From positions 310,001-374,000 of the forward strand of contig NC_090122.1 in the NCBI RefSeq assembly GCF_023973825.1: DNA of 64,000 bases, written 5' to 3'. The translations under genes were made by a program, and so were the position numbers. This DNA comes from Plasmodium brasilianum. Its lineage: Eukaryota > Apicomplexa > Aconoidasida > Haemosporida > Plasmodiidae. The first letter of the stretch is position 1. Every line of letters starts with the position of its first letter. Shown here in pieces: positions 48,077-59,796 of the stretch. The notes beneath the pieces are model-generated. The model saw only the letters and a list, made by a program, of their open reading frames with translations, searched no databases and was not told the DNA's origin.

Positions 48077-50787
48077 TTTTTCTCTTTTTGATGAATGGGC
48101 AAATAGTGCCACTTATACAACATACAGTGTAAACATTTTGTAAGAAATTAAAAAAAAAAAAAAAAAAGAAAAAGGTACCTCTATAATTCTGAACAAGGGT
48201 TAACAAAGACTTGTGCCAATTTATTGTCAAAGGGTCAGCATATTTCTCAAAATTGACAAAGTATTCAACGCATTTTTTAATAAACTAAATAGAAAAAGAT
48301 GCACATTGCGTAAGTGTAATTAAGCATAAGGGAATAAGTGCATACACATATATACAAACATATTATATACAAATTATACACACTTGTACATGACAAAAGA
48401 GGACACAACATCGTGTTATATAACTTAATGAAAAACGAACTTTAAATGTTATATGATAAAATTTAAGCTGTTTTCATTTGCTTCTTCTTACTTCTTTAGA
48501 AAAGGCATATTTTTTGTTAAAGAAAATAATTAATAAATAAGAGATATTGGTATTCCATGGAAAGGTAAAAATTTCATTTAAGCCATCAATTACCGTGTTG
48601 ATTGAAATACTCATTTTTTGAATTACGCTTCCAAAAATTATTAACTGCTTTTTTGTGCATTCCTAAATATTAAAAACAAGCACATACACATTTGAATGGA
48701 TCCACGTACATACACAGGTACATACACAGGTACATACACAGGTACATACACAGGTACATACACAGGTACATACACAGGTACATACACAGGTACATACACA
48801 GGTACATACACAGGTACATACACAGGTACATACACAGGTACTACACAAATACATACACAGGTACATACACAGGTACATACACAGGTACATACACAGGTAC
48901 ATACACAGGTACATACACAGGTACATACACAGGTACATACACAGGTACATACACAGGTACATACACAGGTACATACACAGGTACTACACAAATACATACA
49001 CAGGTACATACACACGAGAATTATGTAAAACACTTCATCAACAGCCATATGAGAGAAACAAAATTGAATTTCATGCAAATAAACGTTATTTGTTTTTCTA
49101 TTAATTGCGATTTAATCAGTTTGGGGCAGTACAATTGTCTTCATTTTTTTTTTAAATTAGACAAGACTAATCATCATTTGAATAAAATTCATCTCACAAT
49201 TAATTCGAAATTCTTTTGTGTAACTAAGATCATAATTTTTTCGCACATATAAAAATATATCCGTATATGGCACATATGCATGTACACATATACTTATGGA
49301 AACACACATTTATGAGCATATTCTCCCATACCATCTGTAACACGGGGAATAGAATTCCTTTAAACCATGCCTTCGATTTGTATAGCGCTTTTATTAATGT
49401 TTTATAAAGAAATGAATCTAATTTTTTGTTTTCCTCAATATTTTCCAAAATTATTGGAAGTAAAATATGTTCATAATATATATAAACATCCTTCTCTTTT
49501 AGTCCTGATGAAAAAAGTTTTGTCACTTCAAAAGTTGCCTGAGTTGTCCATTCCTTCGGATTTGTTAATAAAAGAAGGTCAAACCATTTTGGTGATTTAA
49601 CCAAAAGTGTAAGTGCCTTGTGTAATTTCCCTTTTTTATATTGCGCCAATACTTCTCCTATAGTTTTATAACATTTTTCAACCAACGAATTTAATTTATT
49701 GCCCTATATTAAAATAATAACAAAGAGGTCTCAAGCATTGCCAGAATAAATATAAAAATGAAAAAAAAAATGAAAAAAAAATAAAAAAAAAATAAAAAAA
49801 AGAGTATCGTGTAATACCCTTTACACGATAATACATGGCAGCAAAAAATACATTTAAGCTATATGTGCTGCCGCTCGTGTATACTTCCACATATACATAT
49901 ATATATATGTGTGTACATATATGCACATTTATGAGATGTTACGAAAGCCCAATCCTCCTAAGGAAGTAAACTTCTCTCATATTGTGTACAAAATTGTACT
50001 GCATAAACTATTCAAAATTTAAAACACGTTTATACCCTGTGGTTTGTATCTACTTTATTTTAAGCAATTTTATTTTTATTTTATTTTTTTTTCTTTTTTA
50101 TCTTTACTAAAAAAAATAAAATAAAATATGTACATACTCATCACAAAAATATGGGTAGGTACATATTTACATAAAATAAAATTGCTCGTAATAAAAAATT
50201 CTCATTTCGCACTTTTATATTTGAATTTTTGCTTTCCTATATTTTGCTATTTTTTCCATTCTGTACTATTTTCATTTTTTTTTTTTTTTTTTTTTTTCCT
50301 CTATTTTTAATAAAAAAATTATTACTTGTTCAGGTGGATCAATGTGCTCCTTCTTATTGCTTTTTCTGTCCGTTTTTTCACACACTTTCTTATTTATTTT
50401 TATATTAAGATCTTCTAATATATTGTTGCATTTATCCAGTTCATTAATATCCGCATTATTATTTGACTCCGCTATTTTTGTATTATCACTTATTTGTTCT
50501 TCTATGTCATCGTTAAATTCCAAAAACTTGTCGACCTGTTCAGAATTTTCTTCATCTGTTTTGTATCCATAATCTGAATATATTTCTTCTTCATTTTGTT
50601 TATTTGCTAGATTCAATATTTTACGCATGTCATCGCCTTTTCCTTTTCCTTTTACATTTCTCTCACTTGCTTTCTTTCCTTTTTTCTTTTTTTTTAATAA
50701 CTTGTTTTTTATGACTATAGTATTTTTAAAATCGTCTTCTAACGTTCTGGAGTGTTTGAATTTTTGTCTAATCTTCAATTTTGCCAT
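47652..50787 (-). CDS. BYSL: bystin (ENP1 homologue), five exons
   Basis: Exons 50326-50787, 49332-49703, 48492-48662, 48179-48284 and 47652-47794 join in phases 0, 0, 0 and 1 to 417 residues (human bystin 437). Exon 1 is the charged N-terminal arm starting MAKLKIRQKFKHSR. The bystin core then appears: TIGEVLAQYKKGKLHKA, NPKEWTTQATFEVTKLFSSG, LKALYKSKAWFKGILFPVLQ (approximate), ECTKKQLIIFGSVIQKMSIS, WHKSLLTLVQNYR and KKNHPLITSEILKYM. Bystin/Enp1 is needed in the nucleolus for processing and export of the 40S ribosomal precursor. One point is open: between exons 4 and 5 a segment at about 48045-48001 (DEIIRLASEKFILK) is also open in the right phase but lacks an AG acceptor except one far upstream through a T27 run; it is left out. 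The second intron carries a large minisatellite. Confidence 0.9.
48710..49015. repeat. 12-bp minisatellite inside bystin intron 2
   Basis: About 25 copies of GTACATACACAG, interrupted at two places by the variant GTACTACACAAATACATACACAG, which suggests a higher-order duplication of about 145 bases. It lies wholly within the intron between bystin exons 2 and 3. On the coding (minus) strand each unit reads CTGTGTATGTAC, with a GTATGT core that looks like a 5' splice site. Confidence 0.92.
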
Positions 50788-51306
50788 GTTTATTTAAATT
50801 GAAAGGAAAAGTTAATGGTGACTAGCGTTGTAGTCAGTATAAAAATGTACAATATTGTAAAATGTTATATAAAATAAATAAATGAATGAATGAATAAATG
50901 AAAGAACGAAAAATGCATATATAAAAACTTCCTATACACTAGTCATAGGTAACTACAAGTAAACAAGAAACGGGTGTGCAATACACATAAAAAATTGGGT
51001 ATACGTTATTTTGAGAAATAAAAAAGGAAAAAAAAAAAAAAAAAAAATTTACTTAAAGAATACTTTGCTCTTACTCTCCATTTGGTTGGCAAATTGTGCA
51101 GAAATTAAAAACTCAAATATCCATAAATATATATGTACATAGGCATACATATACATATATGTATATATGTTTAAGGTACATACTCCTCAAGCTTAATTTT
51201 CATAGCATATAACATTTCGCACAATATATATGGCAAAAATAAGAATTTCCTATAGGATATTCTATAAGCATAAAAAATTTAAAAACTTACTCACTTTTAT
51301 GATATG

Positions 51307-51338
<32 letters not shown>

Positions 51339-53569
51339 GACTTGAACTATTCTCGTGTTGTTGACGTTTTCAACAAAAGTAATACAGTTGTGATATGCAC
51401 AAATAAAATTATTTACAAAAAATTTAAATTGCATTACGCAAAAATCAACACTGCAATTCTGGAAAGAACTGAAAAATTTAACCCAAATGTTGAAAGATAA
51501 TACATTTTCTACAGGTATTTTTTATTAATCATACGTACGTACATATATATATATATATATATAATATGCATATAACTAATAAATATATTCATATCTTTTG
51601 TTCTCCTATTTAAGTAGGTGTTTTAACTCGTTTCCACTTCTCGTAAGAAACGTATTTATAACAAATAACAAAATAGATTCATTTGCATCCTTTACTACAA
51701 AAACAAATAAAAAAAAATCCAAATCTCTTCAAAGCTCTTTCAAAAAGAAAACGAAAAAAATTCTCTAAAAAGGAACAAATAAATCTTGTATCCGCATATT
51801 ATTTTAAAATACACGATAGATAAATAAATATCTTTTTAAAATTGTATACCTTTATTTCTTTTTTATAAAACGTAAGTTTATTTATATGCACAATATATAA
51901 ATGAAGCATAAACATTATTAATTCATTTTTAATATTGAATTTTTTTTTTTTAATTTTTTATCTACTTTAGCTAGATAATAAAAAAAAAAAGAAAAAAAAG
52001 AAACCCTTAGTTATATAAGTGGTTTAAGTTTTATAATAATACTCTTAGTTAAATTTAGCGATTTTACACTTTATAAAAAATGGGATTTTAAAAATAGCTA
52101 ATATATAATATGTTACATATGATAATTAAATATAAACAAAATCATTTGGATATTAATCCTTTGCAACGCTATTGTGTAATCTTTATTCTTTATCATATCA
52201 CATTTTAACAAGATTATACCTTCATTTTATCTACGATAATTTTATTAGTATTTTTTATGGCATTCTACGTAATGGCATACCATGTTATGCGATTTTATTT
52301 TATGTTATATTGTTTTATTTTATTTCCTTTTGTTTAAGCCGAACGCATTTATTAAATATTAACTTTCACTAAATTATATACACTTCATCCCATGTACCCG
52401 ACGAAAAATTATATTTAATCGTTACATATATAAAAAACGCGTATTAATCGCCAAAAAAGCGTTCTTTTATAATATTATTAATAAGAAGGTATACAAATTT
52501 TAGTGGAAAAGATGGAGCACATTACTTTTTTACATACATGAAGAAAAGATATATATAATATATTCACAAATATATGCTTCCATGTACTTTGTTCATGTAT
52601 ATCTTTTCAATCCAAAACGAAAACTTAAGAATAATTAAAAAAGCTCCTTAACTATTTATTCTCAAATGATTTCATAAAAAAGAAAAAAAAAAAAAAAAAA
52701 AGGTTTATTCTAAAAGGGAATTTTTTTTTTTTTTTCCCCTTTATCAGTTAACGTTATATTTTTGGACATTTAAGAGATTTTTTTATTATAAAATGGGAAA
52801 ATAATGTATGTACCGTTTCATCACATTAAGTTCATTATATTTCTGATAATTATTTTAAAATTTTTTTTTCTCTTTACCAATTTTAATAATGATGCAAAGA
52901 GGTGATATCCTTATTATGTGTGCATATATATATGTGTGTATACACCTGCATGTACAATCTTAAATAAATGAAAAGAATATGCAGCCTTAATTTATTATCT
53001 CGGACACTTTTTTCCTTATCCTTTTCTTATTAATATTATTTTCTCAGACTATGAAATATCTTCAACTACTTTTAGTATCAGACATATGCTTGTCAATTAT
53101 TTAAAAGTTCATCACTGAAAATAAAATTAATAGCACAGTTATAAATTTCTTTTGAAATAAGTTTTTCGTGTAAATTGGAAAAATGAGAATAATATACTGA
53201 AGGGGCAGATTTTTTCCATAATAATAGCGCAAACATATATATACATATATAAATGCTCATTTAATGCAATGTATAGTGTTCCTGTACAATTCGTACAACA
53301 CACGTACTATATACTTTCATAACGTGAGATATACACGTGTACACATGTCTACGCATATACATATATGATATAATCATAATAAAAAACATCTTAGTACTAC
53401 TGCTATGTTAACATACTTCCTTGGCAATTTAAAAATGAATATTTTTTTTAATCTACCTTCAGAAATATATACTCGCGAAAATGTTTCAATGGAGAAGGTA
53501 TATAATATATCGTTGTATAAATGTACATACAATTACATAGATGAATATATACGTACAAACATACATAAA

Positions 53570-53900
53570 TAGATGAATATATACAACATACAAACGAACA
53601 TACATAAATAGATGAATATATACAACATACAAACGAACATACATAAATAGATGAATATATACAACATACAAACGAACATACATAAATAACATGAATACAT
53701 ACAAACGAACATACATAAATAGATGAATATATACAACATACAAACGAACATACATAAATAACATGAATACATACAAACGAACATACATAAATAGATGAAT
53801 ATATACAACATACAAACGAACATACATAAATAACATGAATACATACAAACGAACATACATAAATAACATGAATACATACAAACAAACATACATAAATATA
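53570..53900. repeat. 39-bp compound minisatellite
   Basis: Units of ATACAAACGAACATACATAA followed by either ATAGATGAATATATACAAC or ATAACATGAATAC, giving mixed 39- and 28-base periods. All three minus-strand frames are open in parts, a repeat effect. Confidence 0.85.
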
Positions 53901-54271
53901 TGCATACATCCTTCTATTTTATGTTTAATTATAAAAGCGTAAGCAAATTGTTCCCCCCAAATAATAAACGTTTTATCTATAAAATGAAATATTTAACATA
54001 AAGGAATAAACAAAAAAAAAATGCTTAATTAACATTCGATATTAAAAAATGCTTCATCACACTTTATGTACTTAAAAAAATAATTTTAATCTTCTACTTT
54101 TTCAAATTTAAAGAAAAAAAAATAAATTATTACGAAAAAAAGATAATTAAAATAAAATAAAAATAATTTAAGTATTATTTGTTATTCACATTAAAGAAAA
54201 TGGTCAGTAATTTTATTACATCAGTGATATGTATGCACAAATGAGTAGATGAATAAATAAATAAATAATAA

Positions 54272-54276
<5 letters not shown>

Positions 54277-54327
<51 letters not shown>
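54277..54327. repeat. (TA)n microsatellite
   Basis: About 25 TA units about 700 bases upstream of the eL36 start codon. Confidence 0.9.
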
Positions 54328-54328
<1 letters not shown>

Positions 54329-54622
54329 GATAAATTATTACATATAATGAAAAAATAGGTAGCGTCGCGTAACCACTGATAGCACTAATAGGGTATTGAG
54401 TTGCTTATATAATTACATTTAATAATATTAAAATATTAAAATATTAAAATAGTGTTAACGTAATATGAGCCTTGTCTCACGTGATTTCAAACATATATCA
54501 TGAAAGAACAATATAATGTATATAGCTTAGCAAAAATTAGAAACTATATATAGATTTATTATTTATATTTATGTGTGCGTATCTCCTTTAGCTTATTTAA
54601 AAAATAACATTGGCAGTATTCT

Positions 54623-54656
<34 letters not shown>

Positions 54657-55036
54657 CCACCTTTTTTTTAACGTGCATAATAAATGGCATGTATATATGT
54701 AAAGGAGCATATATAAACAATTCTTCGCTTATACAAGTTAATTTTTTTTTTTTTTTCCAACGATAAAAATAAGCAAAAAATCAAAGAAAAAAAAAAGAAT
54801 TACATGTTTTATCCATCGTATAAAGTTAAAAGCCACCAGTTACCAAAAAATATTTGGTTAATAAAAATAAAAACGAAAATAAGCATTTCATTGTATTATA
54901 TATATATATATATATATATATACATACATACATAGAAACATACATACATAGTCATACAGTACTACTTTTATGAGCTATTTGCTTGTTTAACAAATTTATC
55001 AAATTTTGAAAAAATAATTCTTAGATACGCAAAAAA

Positions 55037-55232
55037 ATGGGGAAGAAATCAACAATAAAGCCCGCAAGTGGAATAGCAGGTTAGTTATACTCATCGAGGA
55101 GAGGAGGAGCTGTGTTGCATGGCAATAAGCAAAATTCACAACAATAAATAAATAAATATACATATATATATATATGTGCTTTGACTTATGTAAATATATG
55201 AATTCGAAGCACTATTAAGCCATTTAATATAG

Positions 55233-55287
<55 letters not shown>

Positions 55288-55842
55288 GTTTTATACGTTT
55301 AACAAACTATAATTATGAAGATAAATATTGCCCATCATGGCTATTTAATATTTTTAGAAATAAAGTGTTCATAATGCTGTGAATATGAAACGAATTTTCA
55401 TTCGTGCGTTGTAAAGCGTATGTGTCTTTATATGTATGTATGCATATGTTGCGCATGTACTACGTATGTATTACGTGTGTACCATATGTGAAATAGTTCT
55501 GCACTGTGTATACAATTTTGGATATTTTTTTTTAACCCTTTAGTTGGTTTTAACAGTGGACATATTGTTACAAAAAGGAACTTGAAGGCAAATAAAAAAA
55601 AAAAGCCCATATCAAAAAGAAAGGAATTAATAAAAGATGTAGTTAGAGAAATTACAGGTTTTAGTCCATATGAAAAAAGATTAATTGAATTGATAAAAAT
55701 TGGAACTTCAGCTTCAACTAAAAGAAGTTTAAAATATGCCAAAAAAAAATTAGGCACACATAAAAGAGGAAAAGCAAAGAGAGAGGAAATACAGAAGGTT
55801 GTTATTTTGCAAAGAAGAAAGGCAGCAACTGAAAAACATTAA
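55037..55842 (+). CDS. RPL36: 60S ribosomal protein eL36, two exons
   Basis: Exons 55037-55079 and 55544-55842 join in phase 1 (donor G|GTTAGT, acceptor ACCCTTTAG) to 113 residues: MGKKSTIKPASGIAVGFNSG, then HIVTKRNLKANKKKKPISKR, VVREITGFSPYEKRLIELIK, TSASTKRSLKYAKKKLGTHK and a basic tail to KAATEKH. This is the complete eL36 family pattern (GFSPYE+R.+ELI+, KR.LK.AKK+LGTH.R.K.KREE). It is a structural component of the large cytosolic ribosomal subunit. The early intron right after the first 14 codons is usual for ribosomal genes of the genus and holds a (TA)n at about 55253-55283. Confidence 0.96.
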
Positions 55843-56494
55843 GAAAGAAAAAACAAGTTTTTTATGCCTTTATTTTTTAATTTTTTTTTTTTTTTTTTTA
55901 TTTACCATTTTAATTTATTATAATGTGCCATGGTGCCATATATTTATATGTATTCGCTGATTATGCATATATTATACATATGAATATATTATACATATGA
56001 ATATATTATACGTATATTATTATTCATATTATATATATTATGAAAGTATTACGTAATTTTCTCTTTTTTTATTACGTCATAATTTATATCATTATTTTTT
56101 TTTTTTCATTTACTATTGTCAACTTTTAATATGAGCTCTATTTTTTAAAATTTAAAGTACTTTTAAGTACACACACATATTTTGCTGTGTTACCCTTTTT
56201 AATTGTATTTAAAGTACATATAAGATGGGTAGTACGATCAAAATTAAATTAATAAATGACAATAATAAAAAAAAAAAAAAAAAATTAAACCAAGCTAAGC
56301 CAAAATTGAAGTAGTAAGTGAATAAATCCCATTGCTATTTTTTTCAGCATATACTCGAAAAAAGAATGGCTTAAAATTTTTATATGGAATGTATATATTT
56401 ATAATCTTACTATGAAAAAAAAAAAAAAAATTAATTTTATATTAACATTTTTGTTAAATTGAAAATTGATTTCTACCTTTGTCAATTCATAAAA
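55843..56494. other. intergenic region downstream of eL36
   Basis: T-rich 3' UTR sequence and TATACATATGAATATAT repeats at about 55965-56020. Nothing else is seen. Confidence 0.5.
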
Positions 56495-57260
56495 ATGAAG
56501 AAGGTTCTTTGGGAAAATGGAGTGGTAATGCTTAGAAGATAAGAAAGAAAATGCTAGAAATTTTATGACGCAAACACGATAATGTGTTGATATATATATA
56601 CATACATATGTACACATATAAGTTTGTTTACTTCTTTTTTTTTTTCCCGCAATATTTCCCTTTTTTATACGTTACATAATTGTGCTATAGTTTTCGTTTC
56701 TTATAAGGGATTCATTAAGAGACTGTTGTTATAATATGAGTTTATGCATACCGCTCTTGATATAGCTACTATGTTCGTATATATGGGTACATGCGTTTAC
56801 ATACTTATGTACGTACATATATACGTATATATGTACATATACATGTGTGTATATGTTCATGCCTTATTGCTAACTACATTTCCTCGTTTTCTTTCGTATT
56901 TATATTCGGTTTCCATCCCCGTAACATAATCCTTTTTTTTTTTTTTTATTTCTTTTTGTACCCACTTTTGTAACACGTATTTACATTTCATTATATTTAA
57001 TACCTCCTTGACACACCTTTTTGCGATCTTTTCAATTGTAGAAAATATCATTTGGTGTTCTTGGAATAATTTACTTTCTTTATTTAAAAAGGTATATTAT
57101 TCAGGAGTGGGGAATATATCAAATGAAAAAAAAAGAAAGAGATATTAACACAAACAAAATTCAATTTTTTGAAGATCATGAAAATGTGAAATACATTTTA
57201 GACGAGGAAAAAAATAAGAGATATAAAAGGGAATTCACTTACAAGAAGGAAGAGCAATAA
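56495..57260 (+). CDS. small single-membrane-span protein, two exons
   Basis: Exon 1, 56495-56524 (MKKVLWENGV, donor GTG|GTAATG), and exon 2, 57042-57260 (acceptor TTTTCAATTGTAG), join in phase 0 to 82 residues. Exon 2 starts KISFGVLGIIYFLYLKRYII, a membrane segment, then QEWGIYQMKKKERDINTNKI and QFFEDHENVKYILDEEKNKR to a basic C-terminus EFTYKKEEQ. The roughly 275 bases before the acceptor lack any AG, which supports the splice site. Size and topology resemble small mitochondrial inner-membrane or respiratory-complex accessory proteins, but no family is recognised. The exon 2 reading is firm, exon 1 is likely. Confidence 0.6.
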
Positions 57261-58429
57261 AGAATAAAAGAACAAAAAAAGGAAAGAAAAAAAAAAAAAA
57301 GAAAAAAAAAAAGAAGAAAAAAAAAAAAAAAAAAAAAAAAAAACAGTTATAATGTCAATCATAATAACGTAATTTCTTCCTTTTTATTTCTAGCAAGGAA
57401 CAGGAACTTCCTCAAGTGTTTTCTATTTTTTTTTTTTTTTTTTTTTTTTTGAATACAAGAATGGTCTCTATGTTTTTATTTTAATTTTTTATTTTATTTC
57501 TCTACGACCTATGTAACAAGAAATAGGCATATTTTTAATTCTCTAAAGCTGAACAATTTTTTTGAATTTTCAAATAAAGACTATTTTTATAACCAACACA
57601 TATGTAATGCTTTATCATGTAAAGTGCCGGTATCTTTCAATTTTTTCGCGTATTATTTTTTATTTTTACTTTTTTTTTGTTTTGGTCAACTTTTTTGTGC
57701 CTTTCTCATGCAATCACAGCAATAGCAATATCGACTTCATTTGCTGACACAAAAAGGTAAATATATACATATATACACACAGATATATGTGTATATATCT
57801 GTGTATATTCATATGTGCATAGTTCTTATTCTCCTAAAGGGGGAAAATATCAACCCTCCAGGTTATATATATATGTATATATTTTATGAATGATGATTTT
57901 GTTGCTTTAATTTTTTTTTTTTTTTTATTATAAGAAGACGACTTCTTTTTAAAGATTACTATTAGGAAAATTAATTTCAACTTGTAAATATTAAAATACC
58001 AACTCAAGGTTTGCTTACAAATAGAATGGTTTCATTTTGTTATGCCCCCTATGACTTTTACATGATCACATGTGTTATGATTAAGCAAAAGGAGAATTCT
58101 CAAAAGAGGGAAAAAAAAAAAAAAAAAAAAAAAAAAATTAGAAAAAACAGAAAAAAAAAAATTTTTTTACCAAAAATTAGAAATAATTATTACAAAAGTC
58201 AACAGGTAAAAAGGCAACAGAATAAGTGTTCACCATACTTTTGCCATTCGTTTATATATGTACTTGATTGACTGTTTAATTATGTACACTTTTGTGCACG
58301 TGATTATATGTACATATGTGTAATATATCACTTTTAATCTTTTTGTACTGTTTTGCATTGTTTTATATTGCTTTGTTTTGCTATGTTTTGTATTATTTTG
58401 TATTGTTATTTTTAGTTTTGTTTCCCTTT

Positions 58430-58600
58430 ATTTTGATTTGCCTTATTTTGATTTGCATTGTTTTGATTTGCCTTATTTTGATTTGCTTTATTTTGATTTG
58501 CATTGTTTTGATTTGCATTGTTTTGATTTGCATTGTTTTGATTTGCATTGTTTTGATTTGCATTGTTTTGATTTGCATTGTTTTTATTTACTTTGTTTTG
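58430..58600. repeat. 15-bp tandem repeat ATTGTTTTGATTTGC
   Basis: About eleven copies with CCTTATTTTGATTTG variants at the left side. It is open in several frames on both strands because the unit is a multiple of three; non-coding. Confidence 0.88.
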
Positions 58601-59074
58601 ATTTGATTTCATTTTTTTTTTTTTTCCTTGATCAATTTTCGTCATTCTCATCTAGCACTTAAGCATTATATGCACGTAACAGAAATTAGCAAAGTTAATC
58701 ATTAGCATTTATTCCTTCCGTGCTTTTCCGTTCGTCCACTGGTTATTACAATTTTTATAGAATAAAATGTAAACATATATATTTGTATGTATTTAAATAT
58801 ACGTTCATACATACGTATGTATATATGTATATGTGTATGTATGCATTTATGTATATACATATACATTTACAAATTTAAATACACACACATTGCACATTAG
58901 CAGTAAGCGCAAATTAAGAAGAGTTCAGTATCGGAAGGACGAAAAAGTGCACAAATAAACAAACGAAATAACAAAAAATAACGATCGTTTTGTCATATTT
59001 TTACAAATTAAGATTAATAGGAGTACATTTATTCGAAGAAAAAATTTTATGAATACAGCGTGTTACATATAGCT

Positions 59075-59200
59075 GGTTCGTTATTACTTGTTCGTTATTA
59101 CTTGTTCGTTATTACTTGTTCGTTATTACTTGTTTGTTGTTTCTTGTTCTTAGTTTCTTGTTCGTAGTGTTTTGTTCTTAGTTTCTTGTTCGTAGTGCCT
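59075..59200. repeat. 14-bp tandem repeat TTCGTTATTACTTG
   Basis: Four good copies followed by degenerate TTCTTAGTTTCTTG and TTCGTAGTGTTTTG units. Confidence 0.8.
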
Positions 59201-59499
59201 TGTTGATAGTTTTTTGTTCCTTTTTTTTTTTTTTTCCCTTCCGGTTTGCTCGATTTTGGCATGGAGTTCAAACGTTCAGCTTAATAGTAGCGTAAAAATG
59301 AACAAAAATATGCATACACTTGAATAAATATGCATAAGTATGAGTAAATATGCTTAAATATACACATAGGTACATGTATTTACATAAATGAATATATATA
59401 TTTACGTAATTCCTTCCAACCATCGAACAACCATTTCGTATGTTCTGTATATATATATCCGCTTTTTTTTTTTTTAAAATAAAAAATACTACTACTAAT

Positions 59500-59740
59500 A
59501 ATAACAATAATAATAAAACAATAATAATATAATAATAATAAAATAATAATAATATAATAATAATATAGTGATATAATAATAATATAATAATAATATAATA
59601 GTATAATAATAATATAATAACAATATAGTAGTATAATAATAATATAATAACAATATAGTATTATAATGATAATATAATAACAATATAGTAGTATAATGAA
59701 AATATAATAACAATATAGTAGTATAATGATAATATAATAA
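59500..59740. repeat. AATAATAATAT-type repeat upstream of the C2-domain gene
   Basis: Degenerate units of AATATAATAATAATAT and AATATAGTAGTATAATAAT fill about 240 bases and end about 60 bases before the gene's ATG. Confidence 0.8.
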
Positions 59741-59796
59741 AATATGCATTTGAATACCCCAAGTAGAAGAATAATAGAGCTAATAAGGTGAGTCTA

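Larger units (their letters stand above)
50788..55036. other. 4.2-kb divergent intergenic region, bystin to eL36
   Basis: The longest stretch without a supported gene. It separates two divergent ribosome-related genes, so both promoters lie here. It holds A/T homopolymers (51307-51336, 52683-52702, 54626-54654), GTACATATAT repeats, a 39-bp minisatellite (53570-53900) and a (TA)n at 54277-54327. From about 51340 to 53200 the DNA is of mixed composition without long repeats, yet I found no open frame, tRNA or recognised ncRNA; structured RNAs cannot be excluded by eye. Confidence 0.5.
57261..59796. other. intergenic region upstream of the C2-domain gene
   Basis: A/T homopolymers at 57318-57343, 57428-57450 and 58111-58137, CATATATAC repeats, and tandem arrays at 58430-58600, 59075-59200 and 59500-59740 (listed separately). 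A frame at about 58025-58206 (MVSFCYAPYDFYMITCVMIK, then Lys-rich) ending at a donor-like CAACAG|GTAAAA looks somewhat protein-like but is unassigned. Confidence 0.4.

Noticed and set aside
48641..49252. Several overlapping open frames on both strands
   Set aside because: All arise from the 12-bp repeat inside a bystin intron, whose unit lacks stops; the exons on either side belong to bystin.
56857..57051. Minus-strand open frame of 64 codons (MIFSTIEKIAKRC...)
   Set aside because: It is the complement of the pyrimidine-rich intron end before the + strand exon at 57042; A/G richness makes it look coding.
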